Shown here piece by piece: positions 1 through 6,989 of a stretch of DNA of 32,497 bases; the stretch's first letter is position 1, and each line of letters opens with the position of its first letter. The notes below the pieces were generated by a model that saw only the letters and a list, made by a program, of their open reading frames with translations, was not told the origin of the DNA and did not search any database. The DNA comes from CAYPIE01 sp964410665. GTDB taxonomy: Bacteria; Planctomycetota; Planctomycetia; Gemmatales; Gemmataceae. The stretch spans positions 1 to 32,497 of the forward strand of contig CAYPIE010000067.1 of NCBI GenBank assembly GCA_964410665.1, in the 5' to 3' direction. The translations under genes were made by a program, and so were the position numbers.

Positions 1-166
1 CTGAGACGGACATCCACTGCATGTTCGATGACATTCAGTGGCCGCGTTCCCGTGTCCCCGTGTCCCACCTGTGTCGACGGTAGGCGGACATCGGGAAATT
101 TGCTCTGATACAGCAACGAGGTTTGGATTGCCTGGAATCTCGCCAACTCCCACCACGGTGAATGCC
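1..166. other. Left edge, no gene recognised
   Basis: No recognisable protein is seen on either strand. A GTG at 38 could extend the next gene upstream by 43 codons, but the added residues look like translated non-coding sequence. Confidence 0.4.
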
Positions 167-370
167 ATGATCCACCCCCACCGTTCACTTCGGAAGCGAT
201 TACAGGGTATTCACTACCTCGTGCGCGAACTGCGGGACGTCATCCAGACGGGCGTCGTCCCCGAGGAGTACTTCATCGCCGCGAGCGTCGACTTGAACCA
301 GGTCCATGAACGCCTGGCCGAACTGATCGAACGGTTACACGCGGAGCGGGACGCGGAGGAGAAGTTGTGA
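167..370 (+). CDS. Small hypothetical protein, 67 aa, upstream of HNH
   Basis: I do not recognise this small gene. The ATG at 167 gives a charged, leucine-rich, probably helical protein that begins MIHPHRSLRKRL and ends in a Glu/Arg/Asp-rich helix. It overlaps the HNH gene by four bases (GTGA: GTG start at 367 inside the TGA stop at 368-370), so the two are probably translationally coupled. A longer start at GTG 38 exists but adds protein-unlike sequence. Its place before an HNH gene and upstream of a terminase fits a small phage packaging or DNA-metabolism gene. It shows no HTH motif of the kind seen in small terminase subunits, so I do not call it one. Confidence 0.55.
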   Translation: MIHPHRSLRKRLQGIHYLVRELRDVIQTGVVPEEYFIAASVDLNQVHERLAELIERLHAERDAEEKL

Positions 371-777
371 ACTCCGAACGGATCTTCACCCGGCGCACCT
401 ACGCCATCTACCGCCACCAGACCCGCCGGGCCCGCGAAGCCGGGGTCGGCCTGGACTACGACTTGACGACCATGCGGCAACTCATCCGCCGCGCCCTGCT
501 GGCCGGCCACTGCACCCACTGTGGCGGCCCTCTGGGTGTGCACAACTTCTCGATCGATCACGCAGTCCCCTGCTCGCGGGGCGGCCCGCACGCTTGGACG
601 AACCTGACCGTCTGCTGCGACGATTGTAACACCGCCAAGGGGATTCTCACCGAGCAGGAATACGTGCAGCTCCTGGTACTGATCGCCTGCTGGCCGTTCG
701 AGGTACGCGCGAACCTGCTCGCCCGGCTCAAGGCCGGAGCGCAGAAGGCCCGGTTCCGGGCGGGGTTGCCCCGGTAA
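367..777 (+). CDS. HNH endonuclease
   Basis: This is a 136-residue HNH nuclease. The zinc-binding CTHC pair (about residues 50-53) is followed by the catalytic block IDHAVPCSRGG, then N and a second pair CCDDCNTAKG, which is the canonical C-x2-C / DH / N / C-x2-C-N-x2-KG order. The N-terminal half is basic and helical. In HK97-type phages a small HNH protein next to the large terminase assists packaging-linked cleavage. Here a broken antisense gene separates it from the terminase at 2547, so the link is by context. The GTG start is chosen because it overlaps the stop of the preceding gene. Confidence 0.85.
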   Translation: MNSERIFTRRTYAIYRHQTRRAREAGVGLDYDLTTMRQLIRRALLAGHCTHCGGPLGVHNFSIDHAVPCSRGGPHAWTNLTVCCDDCNTAKGILTEQEYVQLLVLIACWPFEVRANLLARLKAGAQKARFRAGLPR

Positions 778-802
778 AGTGTCAGACAAACGCTCAAGCG
801 TC

Positions 803-861
803 GAATAAGCCAGGAATAAGCCGGGAATAAGCCGGAATAAGCCGGGAATAAGCCGGAATAG
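803..861. repeat. Short tandem repeat, five units of about 10-11 bp
   Basis: Units of GAATAAGCC followed by AG, GG or G start at 803, 814, 825, 835 and 846, with a partial unit at 856. The period alternates between 11 and 10 bases, close to one DNA helical turn. The array sits between the HNH stop (777) and the 3' end of the opposing pseudogene (868), so it is not inside a gene. Confidence 0.85.
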
Positions 862-867
862 GGCCGC

Positions 868-2268
868 TCAGTGACCGACCAGGAACCAGGATGCCCCACG
901 ACCGTGGCCCGCGTTGTCGACCAGGCCGAGCTGTTTCATTAGGCCGAGGTCGTCACGCACCTGGCGATTTTCCAGGCCAAGTCGGTGTGCGATCTCACGC
1001 ACGGCCATACGACCCTGAGTGCCAAGCAGATGAAGAATGCGTTGTTGCCGGTTGCTGACATCATGAGCGACTTGTTGCGGCGGAACATACCCCGTGGGGA
1101 AGAATCGAACGCATACACCACCGTTGCTTTCTTCAATCTCGGGTCGGGGTAACCCTGCTCGTGCGGTGAGCTCGGCGATTTTGAGGGTGCCCCGACCCCA
1201 GGACTCGATGAGGCCTCGACGATGAAAGACCCTCGCGATGAGTGGGTTCCACGGCAAGGACTCGTGGGGCTCGAAAAGGTTTTCAGCGGTCAGCCCAAAG
1301 TGAAGCGTCCCAGACGAGGTAATCTCCAGGCGATCCTGATAGATCGCCACAGCAACCGAACCACCGCCGATGCTGTAGTCTCGGTGACAGAAGGCATTCG
1401 CCAGGGCCTCGCGAAGAGCCTCGGGAGGATAGAGTGGATCATCCTGACGCGGAAACCGATTGGGGACTACCCGCCCGGCGATCGGGAGATTCTCCCGCAA
1501 GAACTGCTCGGCCAAGGGCAGCAGTCGAAAGACATTCCCGTAGAACTGGCGGCTATCGAAAAACTCGGTCTTGTCTGCGCCTTTGAACTTGGCCACACGA
1601 AGCAGACACTGGGGGAATTCAGCCTCAACCCGCTCGCGTTCCCCGAACAAAACCACGGCAGCACGAAGCACCTGTCCTTCCCGGAGCAGGCCAAAACCGC
1701 GAAGCAGTTCGTTCGGATCACGCGTGCCAGGGTCGTTCATGCGTCCCCGTCGAATGGCTTCATCCAAGGTGCGGGTCAACTCAGTGATGTCCAGATCATC
1801 GACCGACCAGGTCGGAGCGGGTTCGGTCTCCCAGCGTCGTTCGCCGTGGACCCGCTCAATCAGAATCCGGTTGTACTCATCTCGGCTCATCTGGAGGCTC
1901 GTGTTACCAACGCGTTTGTAGGCCTGCCCTCGGTAACTGTACGGTCGGTTCTGCCCTGTCGCGACCTATATGACGATGACCTGACGACCGGGATGGACAT
2001 CCACCCGGTCGATCTGAGGAAACGCCGGGGGATCAAGCAGCTGAATCTCCTGGGCCAGTTCTTCGATCGTTCGGTCCGCTACCTGTTGGCCAAGCACTCG
2101 TCCGTTCGGGTCGACACCAAAGAGCACGCGCCCTCCGCGATGGTGAAGCATGGCACAGAGGGTGTGCAACGCTTCTCGCCGCTCTCCAGTGATTTTCTTG
2201 AATTCCAGGGTTTCCGATTCGCCAGAGGCGACCAGAGCTTGTAGTTGCGTGGGCTCCATCAAACACAC
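868..2268 (-). pseudogene. AlbA_2 / ATP-binding transcriptional regulator, in-frame amber
   Basis: Read on the minus strand, one frame encodes a 466-residue protein of the AlbA_2 plus HATPase_c_4 type (often annotated RecG-like helicase or putative transcriptional regulator). The N-terminal part has the SGESETLEFKK AlbA_2 motif and a GGRVLFGVDPNG segment. The middle has NRPYSYRGQAYKRVGN. The C-terminal part has EALANAFCHRDYS, the GHKL-like region, WGRGTLKIAE and a winged-helix end. A single TAG at 1966-1968 interrupts the frame just after VIVI. Downstream of it the frame stays open and conserved with no other lesion. The gene is therefore a very recent pseudogene, a sequencing error or a readthrough case. 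An ATG at 1890 could restart a protein lacking the AlbA_2 domain. It lies antisense between the HNH and terminase genes and looks inserted. Confidence 0.8.
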
Positions 2269-2534
2269 TCTTGTCCATCACCATCGCTTGACAGCCGACA
2301 AAAGCTCCATGAATAGCCGAGCGCTCCGAAATGAATGTGTCTCTACAAATTCCGTCCGCACAGCATGGCAGCAGACACTTCTTGGTTCAAGGCAGTCCAA
2401 AGCCCGGCTCAGCTCCATAAAGGCTTTCTGTAAGGTTCTCCTATTTGCACCTATCCAAGGTCCGACAACAACCGCCATGGATCAAACCGAAATGGAAAGT
2501 AGTCGATGTTCATCCGCAATTGTATTTGAGATGC

Positions 2535-2540
2535 TATACT
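2535..2540 (+). promoter_or_regulatory. Possible -10 element for leaderless terminase mRNA
   Basis: TATACT ends six bases before the terminase ATG at 2547 and no Shine-Dalgarno sequence lies between. This is the spacing of a leaderless transcript. No good -35 hexamer is visible at 17 bases, so the call is tentative. Confidence 0.35.
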
Positions 2541-2546
2541 ATCTCC

Positions 2547-3908
2547 ATGTTCACTAACCCGCTTGATACGCTGACCCTCGCCCTCGACCCGGCCGAGATC
2601 CTTCGTCGCCAGGGCATTTCGCCGGACCCGTGGCAGCTGCGTCTGCTCGCTGATCCCGGTCGGGAGACTCTCATCTGTGCCACCCGCCAGGGCGGCAAGT
2701 CCACCACCGTCGCCGCGCTGGCCCTGCATACCGCTCTGTTCCAGCCCAAGTCGTTGACCCTCATTGTCTCCAAGGGTCAGCGGCAGGCCATCGAAACCGT
2801 TCGCAAGGTGGTCGATGTCTACAACAGCCTCGGCCGGCCCATCGCACCCATCTCCGAAGCCGCTACCCAATTGGAGCTGGCGAACGGCTCCCGGGTCATC
2901 GGCCTGCCTGGCAAGGAAGGCACCATCCGCTCTTACTCCGCCGTATCACTGCTGATCATTGATGAGGCCGCCCGCGTGCCGGATGACCTGTACCGATCCG
3001 TTCGACCAATGCTGGCGGTCTCGCAGGGAAGGTTGATCGCGGTATCGACCCCGTTCGGCCAGCGTGGCTGGTTCTGGCAGGAGTGGACCTCCGATGCACC
3101 CTGGCAGCGCGTCCGGGCCACCTGGAAGGAGTGTCCGCGGATCACCCCCGAGTTCATCGCGCGGGAACGCTTGGCGATGGGTGATGCCTGGGTGGCCCAG
3201 GAGTACGAGTGCAGCTTCCAGGCGCTGCACGGCCTGGTCTACCCCCACTGGCGTGACTGCCTGGCCGACTGCATCTCTCCCATTGGCCGGCGGGTCGGTG
3301 GCATCGACTTCGGCTTCCGCGACCCGTTCGCAGCCGTCTGGGGCACCTACGACCCCGAGCAGGACCTGCTTTGGGTCAACGGCGAACGCTACCAACGCGA
3401 GCGCGGACTGGCCGAGCACGCCGCGGCCTTGCCCAAGGGGGTGACCTGGGAGGCCGATCCATCCCGTCCGGACTCGATCCGGGAGCTGCGCCGGGCCAAC
3501 TTCGCGGTCCGCAAGGCGTGCAACCGGCTGGAGGCAGGGATCGCCGCGGTGCGCTCGCGGATGGAGCGGGGCAAGCTGAGGATTTACCAGCACGGCTGCT
3601 TTAACCTGCTGGCCGAGCTAGCCTACTACCACTACGACCCTGAGCGGTCGGGAGAGGAGCCGGTGGCGGAGTCCGACCATGCCTGCGATGCACTGAGGTA
3701 CCTAGTTGCCCGCATCGACCAGGGATTTATCGCCCGCTACCTGCGGGAGAAGTCCGGCAAACCCGCCGGGACCGGTCCCAAAGTACAATGGAAAGGTCCA
3801 CCGAGCTCGCCGGAACCCCCAGAGGTCCGCGAGCCGGCAGTGTCACAGGTGCCGGCCCGGCAGACAGTCAACTGGCACGACCCGCGGGTGTGGGAGGAGC
3901 TAATCTGA
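2547..3908 (+). CDS. terL: Phage terminase large subunit (TerL)
   Basis: This 453-residue protein is the ATPase-nuclease motor that packages phage DNA through the portal. The N-terminal ATPase shows a Walker A-type loop ATRQGGKST (residues 45-53), Walker B LLIIDEAA (135-142) and coupling motif STPFGQRGW (167-175). The C-terminal RNase H-like nuclease shows GGIDFGFRDP (acidic Asp254), EADPSRPD (Asp304) and SDHACDAL (Asp377/Asp381). Length and order match HK97-like TerL proteins. The ATG at 2547 is preferred over an upstream GTG at 2445 because the protein homology begins there. The stop overlaps the portal start by one base (TGATG). No small terminase subunit is recognised upstream. Confidence 0.93.
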   Translation: MFTNPLDTLTLALDPAEILRRQGISPDPWQLRLLADPGRETLICATRQGGKSTTVAALALHTALFQPKSLTLIVSKGQRQAIETVRKVVDVYNSLGRPIAPISEAATQLELANGSRVIGLPGKEGTIRSYSAVSLLIIDEAARVPDDLYRSVRPMLAVSQGRLIAVSTPFGQRGWFWQEWTSDAPWQRVRATWKECPRITPEFIARERLAMGDAWVAQEYECSFQALHGLVYPHWRDCLADCISPIGRRVGGIDFGFRDPFAAVWGTYDPEQDLLWVNGERYQRERGLAEHAAALPKGVTWEADPSRPDSIRELRRANFAVRKACNRLEAGIAAVRSRMERGKLRIYQHGCFNLLAELAYYHYDPERSGEEPVAESDHACDALRYLVARIDQGFIARYLREKSGKPAGTGPKVQWKGPPSSPEPPEVREPAVSQVPARQTVNWHDPRVWEELI

Positions 3909-5290
3909 TGTCCTGGCTCGCACGGCAACTACACTCTCTGGCCAACATCCTCGAAGTCTCCCGAAAAGCTTACGCCGGCCCCGCGAGCTACTCGACGGGA
4001 CTGGGAACCATCGATGCTTATCGCCGCCGCCGTGAACCCGCCGCCCATGAGCTACTCCGCGAGCTGAAGAGCACGGCTTACAGCTGCGCCTCGATCAACG
4101 CCTCGGTCTGTGCCGACTTCCGGCCGCGGCTGTACGTGTCCACGGCTCCCGGGGAAACCCAGCCCCGGGCCGTGATCAAGGCGGTCCGCAACCCGGCCAC
4201 CCTCGACCGGCTGCAGGCAGTTCGCAAGGCGGACACCTGGCAGGAGGTGGTTACGCATCCGCTTCTGACCCTGCTGCACACGGTCAACCCGGTCCATAAC
4301 GCTTTTGACCTGCTGGAACTGACGACGCTGTATCAAGAAGTCACCGGACACGCCTACTGGCTGCTCGAGTATGACCCCCTGGGGGTGCCGACCCGCATTT
4401 GGCCCCTGCCCGCCCACCTGGTCCGCCCGGTGCGGCTACCAGGCTCGGCCCAGCTGGTTGACTACTATGAGTACCGGGCCGGCCCGCAGCTGGTCCGCTT
4501 CGACCCGGAAGATATTGTCCACTTTCGCTACCCCGACCCCGCCGACCCTTTCCTGGGTGGCCTGTCCCCCTTGCGAGCAGCGTTCGAGCAGGCGTCGCTG
4601 GCATCGGAGTTCGTCGCCTTTAAGACCGCCCTGTGGCGTAACTCGGGCCTGCCGGGGGTGATCCTAAGTCCGCAGGATGTGGTACCCGCCGAAGAACGCC
4701 AGCGGCTGGAGATCGAGTGGCAGCAGAAGTTTCAGCGGGGTGGCCAGGGCCAGGTGTTGGTGGCCGAGTCGAACCTGGACGTGGACGTGATTGAGCAGGC
4801 CTTGGGTGACCTAGCCAGCCTGGCCGAACAATCGTTCAGTAAGGAGGAGATTGCCAACGCTTTCGGGGTGCCCCTGCCATTCCTGACCAAGGAGACCAAC
4901 CTGGCCAACCTGCAGGGTGCCCGACGTCAACATGCCGAGCTGGCGGTTCGGCCGCGGGTGCGGCGTCGCGATGAGAAGATCAACGAGCAGCTGATCCCGA
5001 AGTTTGACCCCAGCGGTCGGCTGTTCGTGCTGGCCGATGACCCCGTCATCGACGATGAAGGTACGCGAAAGCGGGAGGAGCTTGATCTCCGCTACGGTCT
5101 ACGGAGCATCAACGAGATCCGGGCGGTGCACGGGCTGGACCCGGTGGCATGGGGCGAGGTGCCGTGGCTGCCCCTAGCCTGGGTACGAACAGACTCTGAC
5201 AGACGCCGGGACTCCTCGACGAGATTCGGGGAAGGCTCACCTACGCTGAATGGGAGCCGATCCGAACCCCATCAGGAAGAGGAAGACTGA
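3908..5290 (+). CDS. Phage portal protein, HK97 family
   Basis: This 460-residue portal forms the dodecameric vertex through which DNA enters the head. Family features include the early RRRREPAAHELL segment, the HPLLTLLHTVNP block, YQEVTGHAYWLLE, PEDIVHFRYPDP, the GLSPLRAA motif, KEEIANAFGVPLPFL and the C-terminal RSINEIRAVHGLDP. It is translationally coupled to terL by a one-base overlap. The last 34 or so residues, from TDSDRRRD on, form a low-complexity charged tail beyond the conserved portal fold. The DNA for that tail is duplicated exactly near 13.8 kb. The prohead protease gene normally follows immediately but is displaced to 24,780, so the 3' end marks the edge of inserted material. 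Confidence 0.92.
   Translation: MSWLARQLHSLANILEVSRKAYAGPASYSTGLGTIDAYRRRREPAAHELLRELKSTAYSCASINASVCADFRPRLYVSTAPGETQPRAVIKAVRNPATLDRLQAVRKADTWQEVVTHPLLTLLHTVNPVHNAFDLLELTTLYQEVTGHAYWLLEYDPLGVPTRIWPLPAHLVRPVRLPGSAQLVDYYEYRAGPQLVRFDPEDIVHFRYPDPADPFLGGLSPLRAAFEQASLASEFVAFKTALWRNSGLPGVILSPQDVVPAEERQRLEIEWQQKFQRGGQGQVLVAESNLDVDVIEQALGDLASLAEQSFSKEEIANAFGVPLPFLTKETNLANLQGARRQHAELAVRPRVRRRDEKINEQLIPKFDPSGRLFVLADDPVIDDEGTRKREELDLRYGLRSINEIRAVHGLDPVAWGEVPWLPLAWVRTDSDRRRDSSTRFGEGSPTLNGSRSEPHQEEED
5157..5265 (+). repeat. Direct repeat copy A (portal 3' end)
   Basis: These 109 bases are identical to 13747-13855, an offset of 8,590 bp. Similarity continues on both sides at clearly lower identity: upstream into the portal coding region and downstream through the following small gene's leader and start. 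Confidence 0.92.
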
Positions 5291-5356
5291 ATTCCGATGC
5301 CCGTGCCATGGTAGTATGAACGCATCGGTTCGCGAGCTACCCTGCGAGGAATGCCC

Positions 5357-5635
5357 ATGACCACCATTCGTCCCGTGATTCATGATCGAAGCATCGAGGT
5401 GCCGGCACCGGAGGAGTTCCCCGATCGGACCGAGGTGGTACTCCGTATCGATACGGTGAACTCCGAGGGGTCTGCATCCCCTGAGGAGATCGCCCGGGTG
5501 CTGGCGGGCATGCAAGCCCTCGAGCCACTGAACACCCCGGAAGATGTGGCCGCCGACCTTGATGCCTGGGAACGCAAACTCGAACAGCACGGCATCGAGC
5601 GTGGTGAGGAGGGCATGGAGGATGGGTTCTCATGA
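5357..5635 (+). CDS. Small antitoxin-like protein, 92 aa
   Basis: The protein begins MTTIRPVIHDRSIEVPAP, a start I associate with small planctomycete proteins encoded just upstream of PIN-type toxin genes. The function is therefore an inferred antitoxin, not a demonstrated one. The rest contains a SPEEIARVLAGMQALEPL helical segment and an acidic C-terminus, as expected for a toxin-binding tail. I chose the ATG at 5357 because GAGGA lies seven to eight bases upstream and because two partial copies (6735 and 13956) begin with GTG at the aligned position. An ATG six bases upstream is also possible. The stop overlaps the ATG of a 43-codon open frame (ATGA) where the partner toxin would be expected, but that frame is not a full toxin. 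Confidence 0.65.
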   Translation: MTTIRPVIHDRSIEVPAPEEFPDRTEVVLRIDTVNSEGSASPEEIARVLAGMQALEPLNTPEDVAADLDAWERKLEQHGIERGEEGMEDGFS

Positions 5636-5763
5636 AGCGATTTCTGGTAATTGGCATTGGAAAAAAACGTGACGGACAGCTGACGAACAAGAAACCACCA
5701 GAGTATCCTGCCACCCATCGCTTAGTCGATCAATCATGCAGATCTGCATGCAAATCTTTTTGA
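5632..5763 (+). pseudogene. Possible truncated toxin reading frame, 43 codons
   Basis: This short frame opens in the ATGA overlap with the antitoxin-like gene and starts MKRFLVIG, weakly like the first strand of PIN-domain proteins. It then runs into unrecognisable sequence and stops at 5761. The coupling and position suggest the remains of a toxin gene replaced or deleted after the first codons. The similarity is too short to be sure. Confidence 0.3.
5735..5750. promoter_or_regulatory. 16-bp perfect palindrome, candidate antitoxin operator
   Basis: CATGCAGATCTGCATG is perfectly self-complementary and lies 60 bases upstream of the Xre-type antitoxin start. Antitoxins of this class commonly bind palindromes in their own promoter, so it is a plausible autoregulatory operator. 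Confidence 0.5.
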
Positions 5764-5810
5764 CCGTTTCCCACCGCCCCTCGATCATGGAAGCGAAGGA
5801 GGCACGAGGA

Positions 5811-6221
5811 ATGGCGACAAAACCGTCGAACACCTCAGCAAAAGCAGGCAAAAACCTCGCCAAAAAGAGTCCGCGAACCGTCACCAACCGTTCGGCCGCC
5901 GTCCCCGCGGCCCGGGCGGTGCGTGAGCGGCTCGGTCTCAGCCGCCAGGCTTTTTCCCGGCTGACCGGCTTTTCGGAGCGGGCCCTTGCCGACTGGGAGA
6001 GCGGCAAACAACTGAGCGAGCCCGGCAAACGGCGCATCCGGGAGATCGATCGCTTTCAGCAGCGGCTGGCGGAAGTGGTGGAACCCGAAGCGATCCCCAC
6101 CTGGTTGGAGACCCCGAACCTCGCCGTCGAAGGCCTCAAGCCACTGGAAGTCATCGAGCGCGGCGAGATCGATCGACTCTGGAACATGATTTTCTACCTG
6201 GAATCGGGAACGACCAGCTGA
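5811..6221 (+). CDS. Xre/MbcA/ParS-type antitoxin (HTH + DUF2384-like)
   Basis: This 136-residue protein has a basic, disordered N-terminus rich in Lys/Ala/Ser (residues 1-40). A helix-turn-helix follows (VRERLGLSRQAFSRLTGFSERALADWESGKQ, about 43-75). The C-terminal region has the pattern of the Xre/MbcA/ParS toxin-binding domain: WLETPNLAVEGLKPLEVIERGE and a final helix ending in G. Such proteins neutralise RES or related NAD-consuming toxins and repress their own operon. The ATG at 5811 follows an AAGGAGG ribosome site 11 bases upstream. No RES-domain gene is downstream; the next frame is an unrecognised fragment, so the antitoxin appears orphaned. A degraded copy of its middle part occurs at 6875-6980. 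Confidence 0.7.
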   Translation: MATKPSNTSAKAGKNLAKKSPRTVTNRSAAVPAARAVRERLGLSRQAFSRLTGFSERALADWESGKQLSEPGKRRIREIDRFQQRLAEVVEPEAIPTWLETPNLAVEGLKPLEVIERGEIDRLWNMIFYLESGTTS

Positions 6222-6245
6222 GCAACGGGACTCGCTTTTTCCCGA

Positions 6246-6449
6246 TTGGTTCGCCGCGTGACCCAACAGGCGGCGTCGTGCACGTCGTTCAAGCGAGGGA
6301 AGCGAACAGTCCTCGAAGCAGCGTCGTATCCGCTGGCGGTCGGGCTGCCGCTGCCCACCTTACCGCTGTGGCTGACCGACCGGCTGGTGATCCCGCTAAA
6401 CTTCGAACAGAGCTACGAACAAGCGAACTACGACCTGTGGATCTCATGA
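6246..6449 (+). pseudogene. Unrecognised 3' gene fragment
   Basis: The frame (TTG at 6246, no clear ribosome site) encodes 67 residues. Its second half, with LPLPTLPLWLTD, PLNFEQSY and YDLWIS, resembles the C-terminal end of a larger protein, possibly DUF4058-like, though I am not confident. The first half is protein-unlike. It ends in an ATGA overlap with the sigma-factor fragment. I read it as the surviving 3' end of a gene. Confidence 0.35.
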
Positions 6450-6763
6450 ACAAGGGACTTGGGGTACACGATGTAGGCCGACTTCTGGAAGCTGCCCACC
6501 AGGGCGACTGCCAGGCCGCCGCAGAGTTGCTACCGCTGGTCTACGATGAGTTACGCAAGCGCGCCGCCGCCAATTTGGCCGCTGAGAAGCCGAGCCAGCC
6601 CCTCATCTCCAGAGGCTTCGTAAGGCGCTGGAGGGGTGGAAGCGTTGGGATGGCTCAGGGTACCGTTCGGCGCAATGCTCCTAAGAAGGACCGATTGGTT
6701 CACACGTTCGCGAGCTATCTTGCGAGGCCTGCCCGTGGCTACCATTCGTCCCGTGATTCATGA
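6446..6763 (+). pseudogene. Truncated planctomycete-type ECF sigma factor (N-terminal part)
   Basis: The first 55 or so codons match the start of the large planctomycete ECF sigma family. VGRLLEAAHQGD is followed by AAAELLPLVYDELRKRAAANLAAEKP, where region 2 begins. After about 6610 the similarity ends and the frame runs into unrelated residues, including the leader of the next antitoxin-like copy. The usual length is about 180-200 residues, so regions 2.3-4 are missing. The gene cannot make a working sigma factor and is a fragment joined to other debris. Confidence 0.65.
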
Positions 6764-6980
6764 GCGACGCATCGAGGTGCCGGCACCGGAGTTCCCGAAC
6801 GGGACCGAGGTGTTCGTCGAGATCTCTGCGGTCAGCGTTCGGATTCGGTTGAATGCGTCGCGACGCTGGGACGGACCCGAGCCCTTCGCTGCGAGAAGGA
6901 GCGCGGCAAACAACTGAGGGGGTCCGGCGAGCAGCCCATCGTGCAAATCGAGCCATTTCTGCAGCGCCTAACAGCCGACT
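6735..6980 (+). pseudogene. Degenerate second copy of antitoxin-like gene plus HTH gene
   Basis: From the GTG at 6735 the frame reads VATIRPVIHERRIEVPAPEFPNGTE, closely matching the gene at 5357. About 30 codons in, the match stops. From about 6875 the DNA instead resembles the Xre-type gene around 5975-6068: ERGKQL and FLQRL answer ESGKQL and FQQRL. The unit antitoxin-like gene plus HTH gene was thus duplicated, and the copy has lost its middle. The upstream leader (TTCGCGAGCTA) is also shared with copy one. Confidence 0.6.
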
Positions 6981-6989
6981 CCGGCCCGT

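Noticed and set aside
803..861. CRISPR-like array
   Set aside because: Units of 10-11 bases are contiguous with no spacers, and there are no cas genes.
1222..2244. Long plus-strand open frame (340 codons) opposite the AlbA_2-type gene
   Set aside because: The minus strand encodes recognisable AlbA_2 and ATPase motifs; the plus frame has no family features and is a GC-rich shadow.
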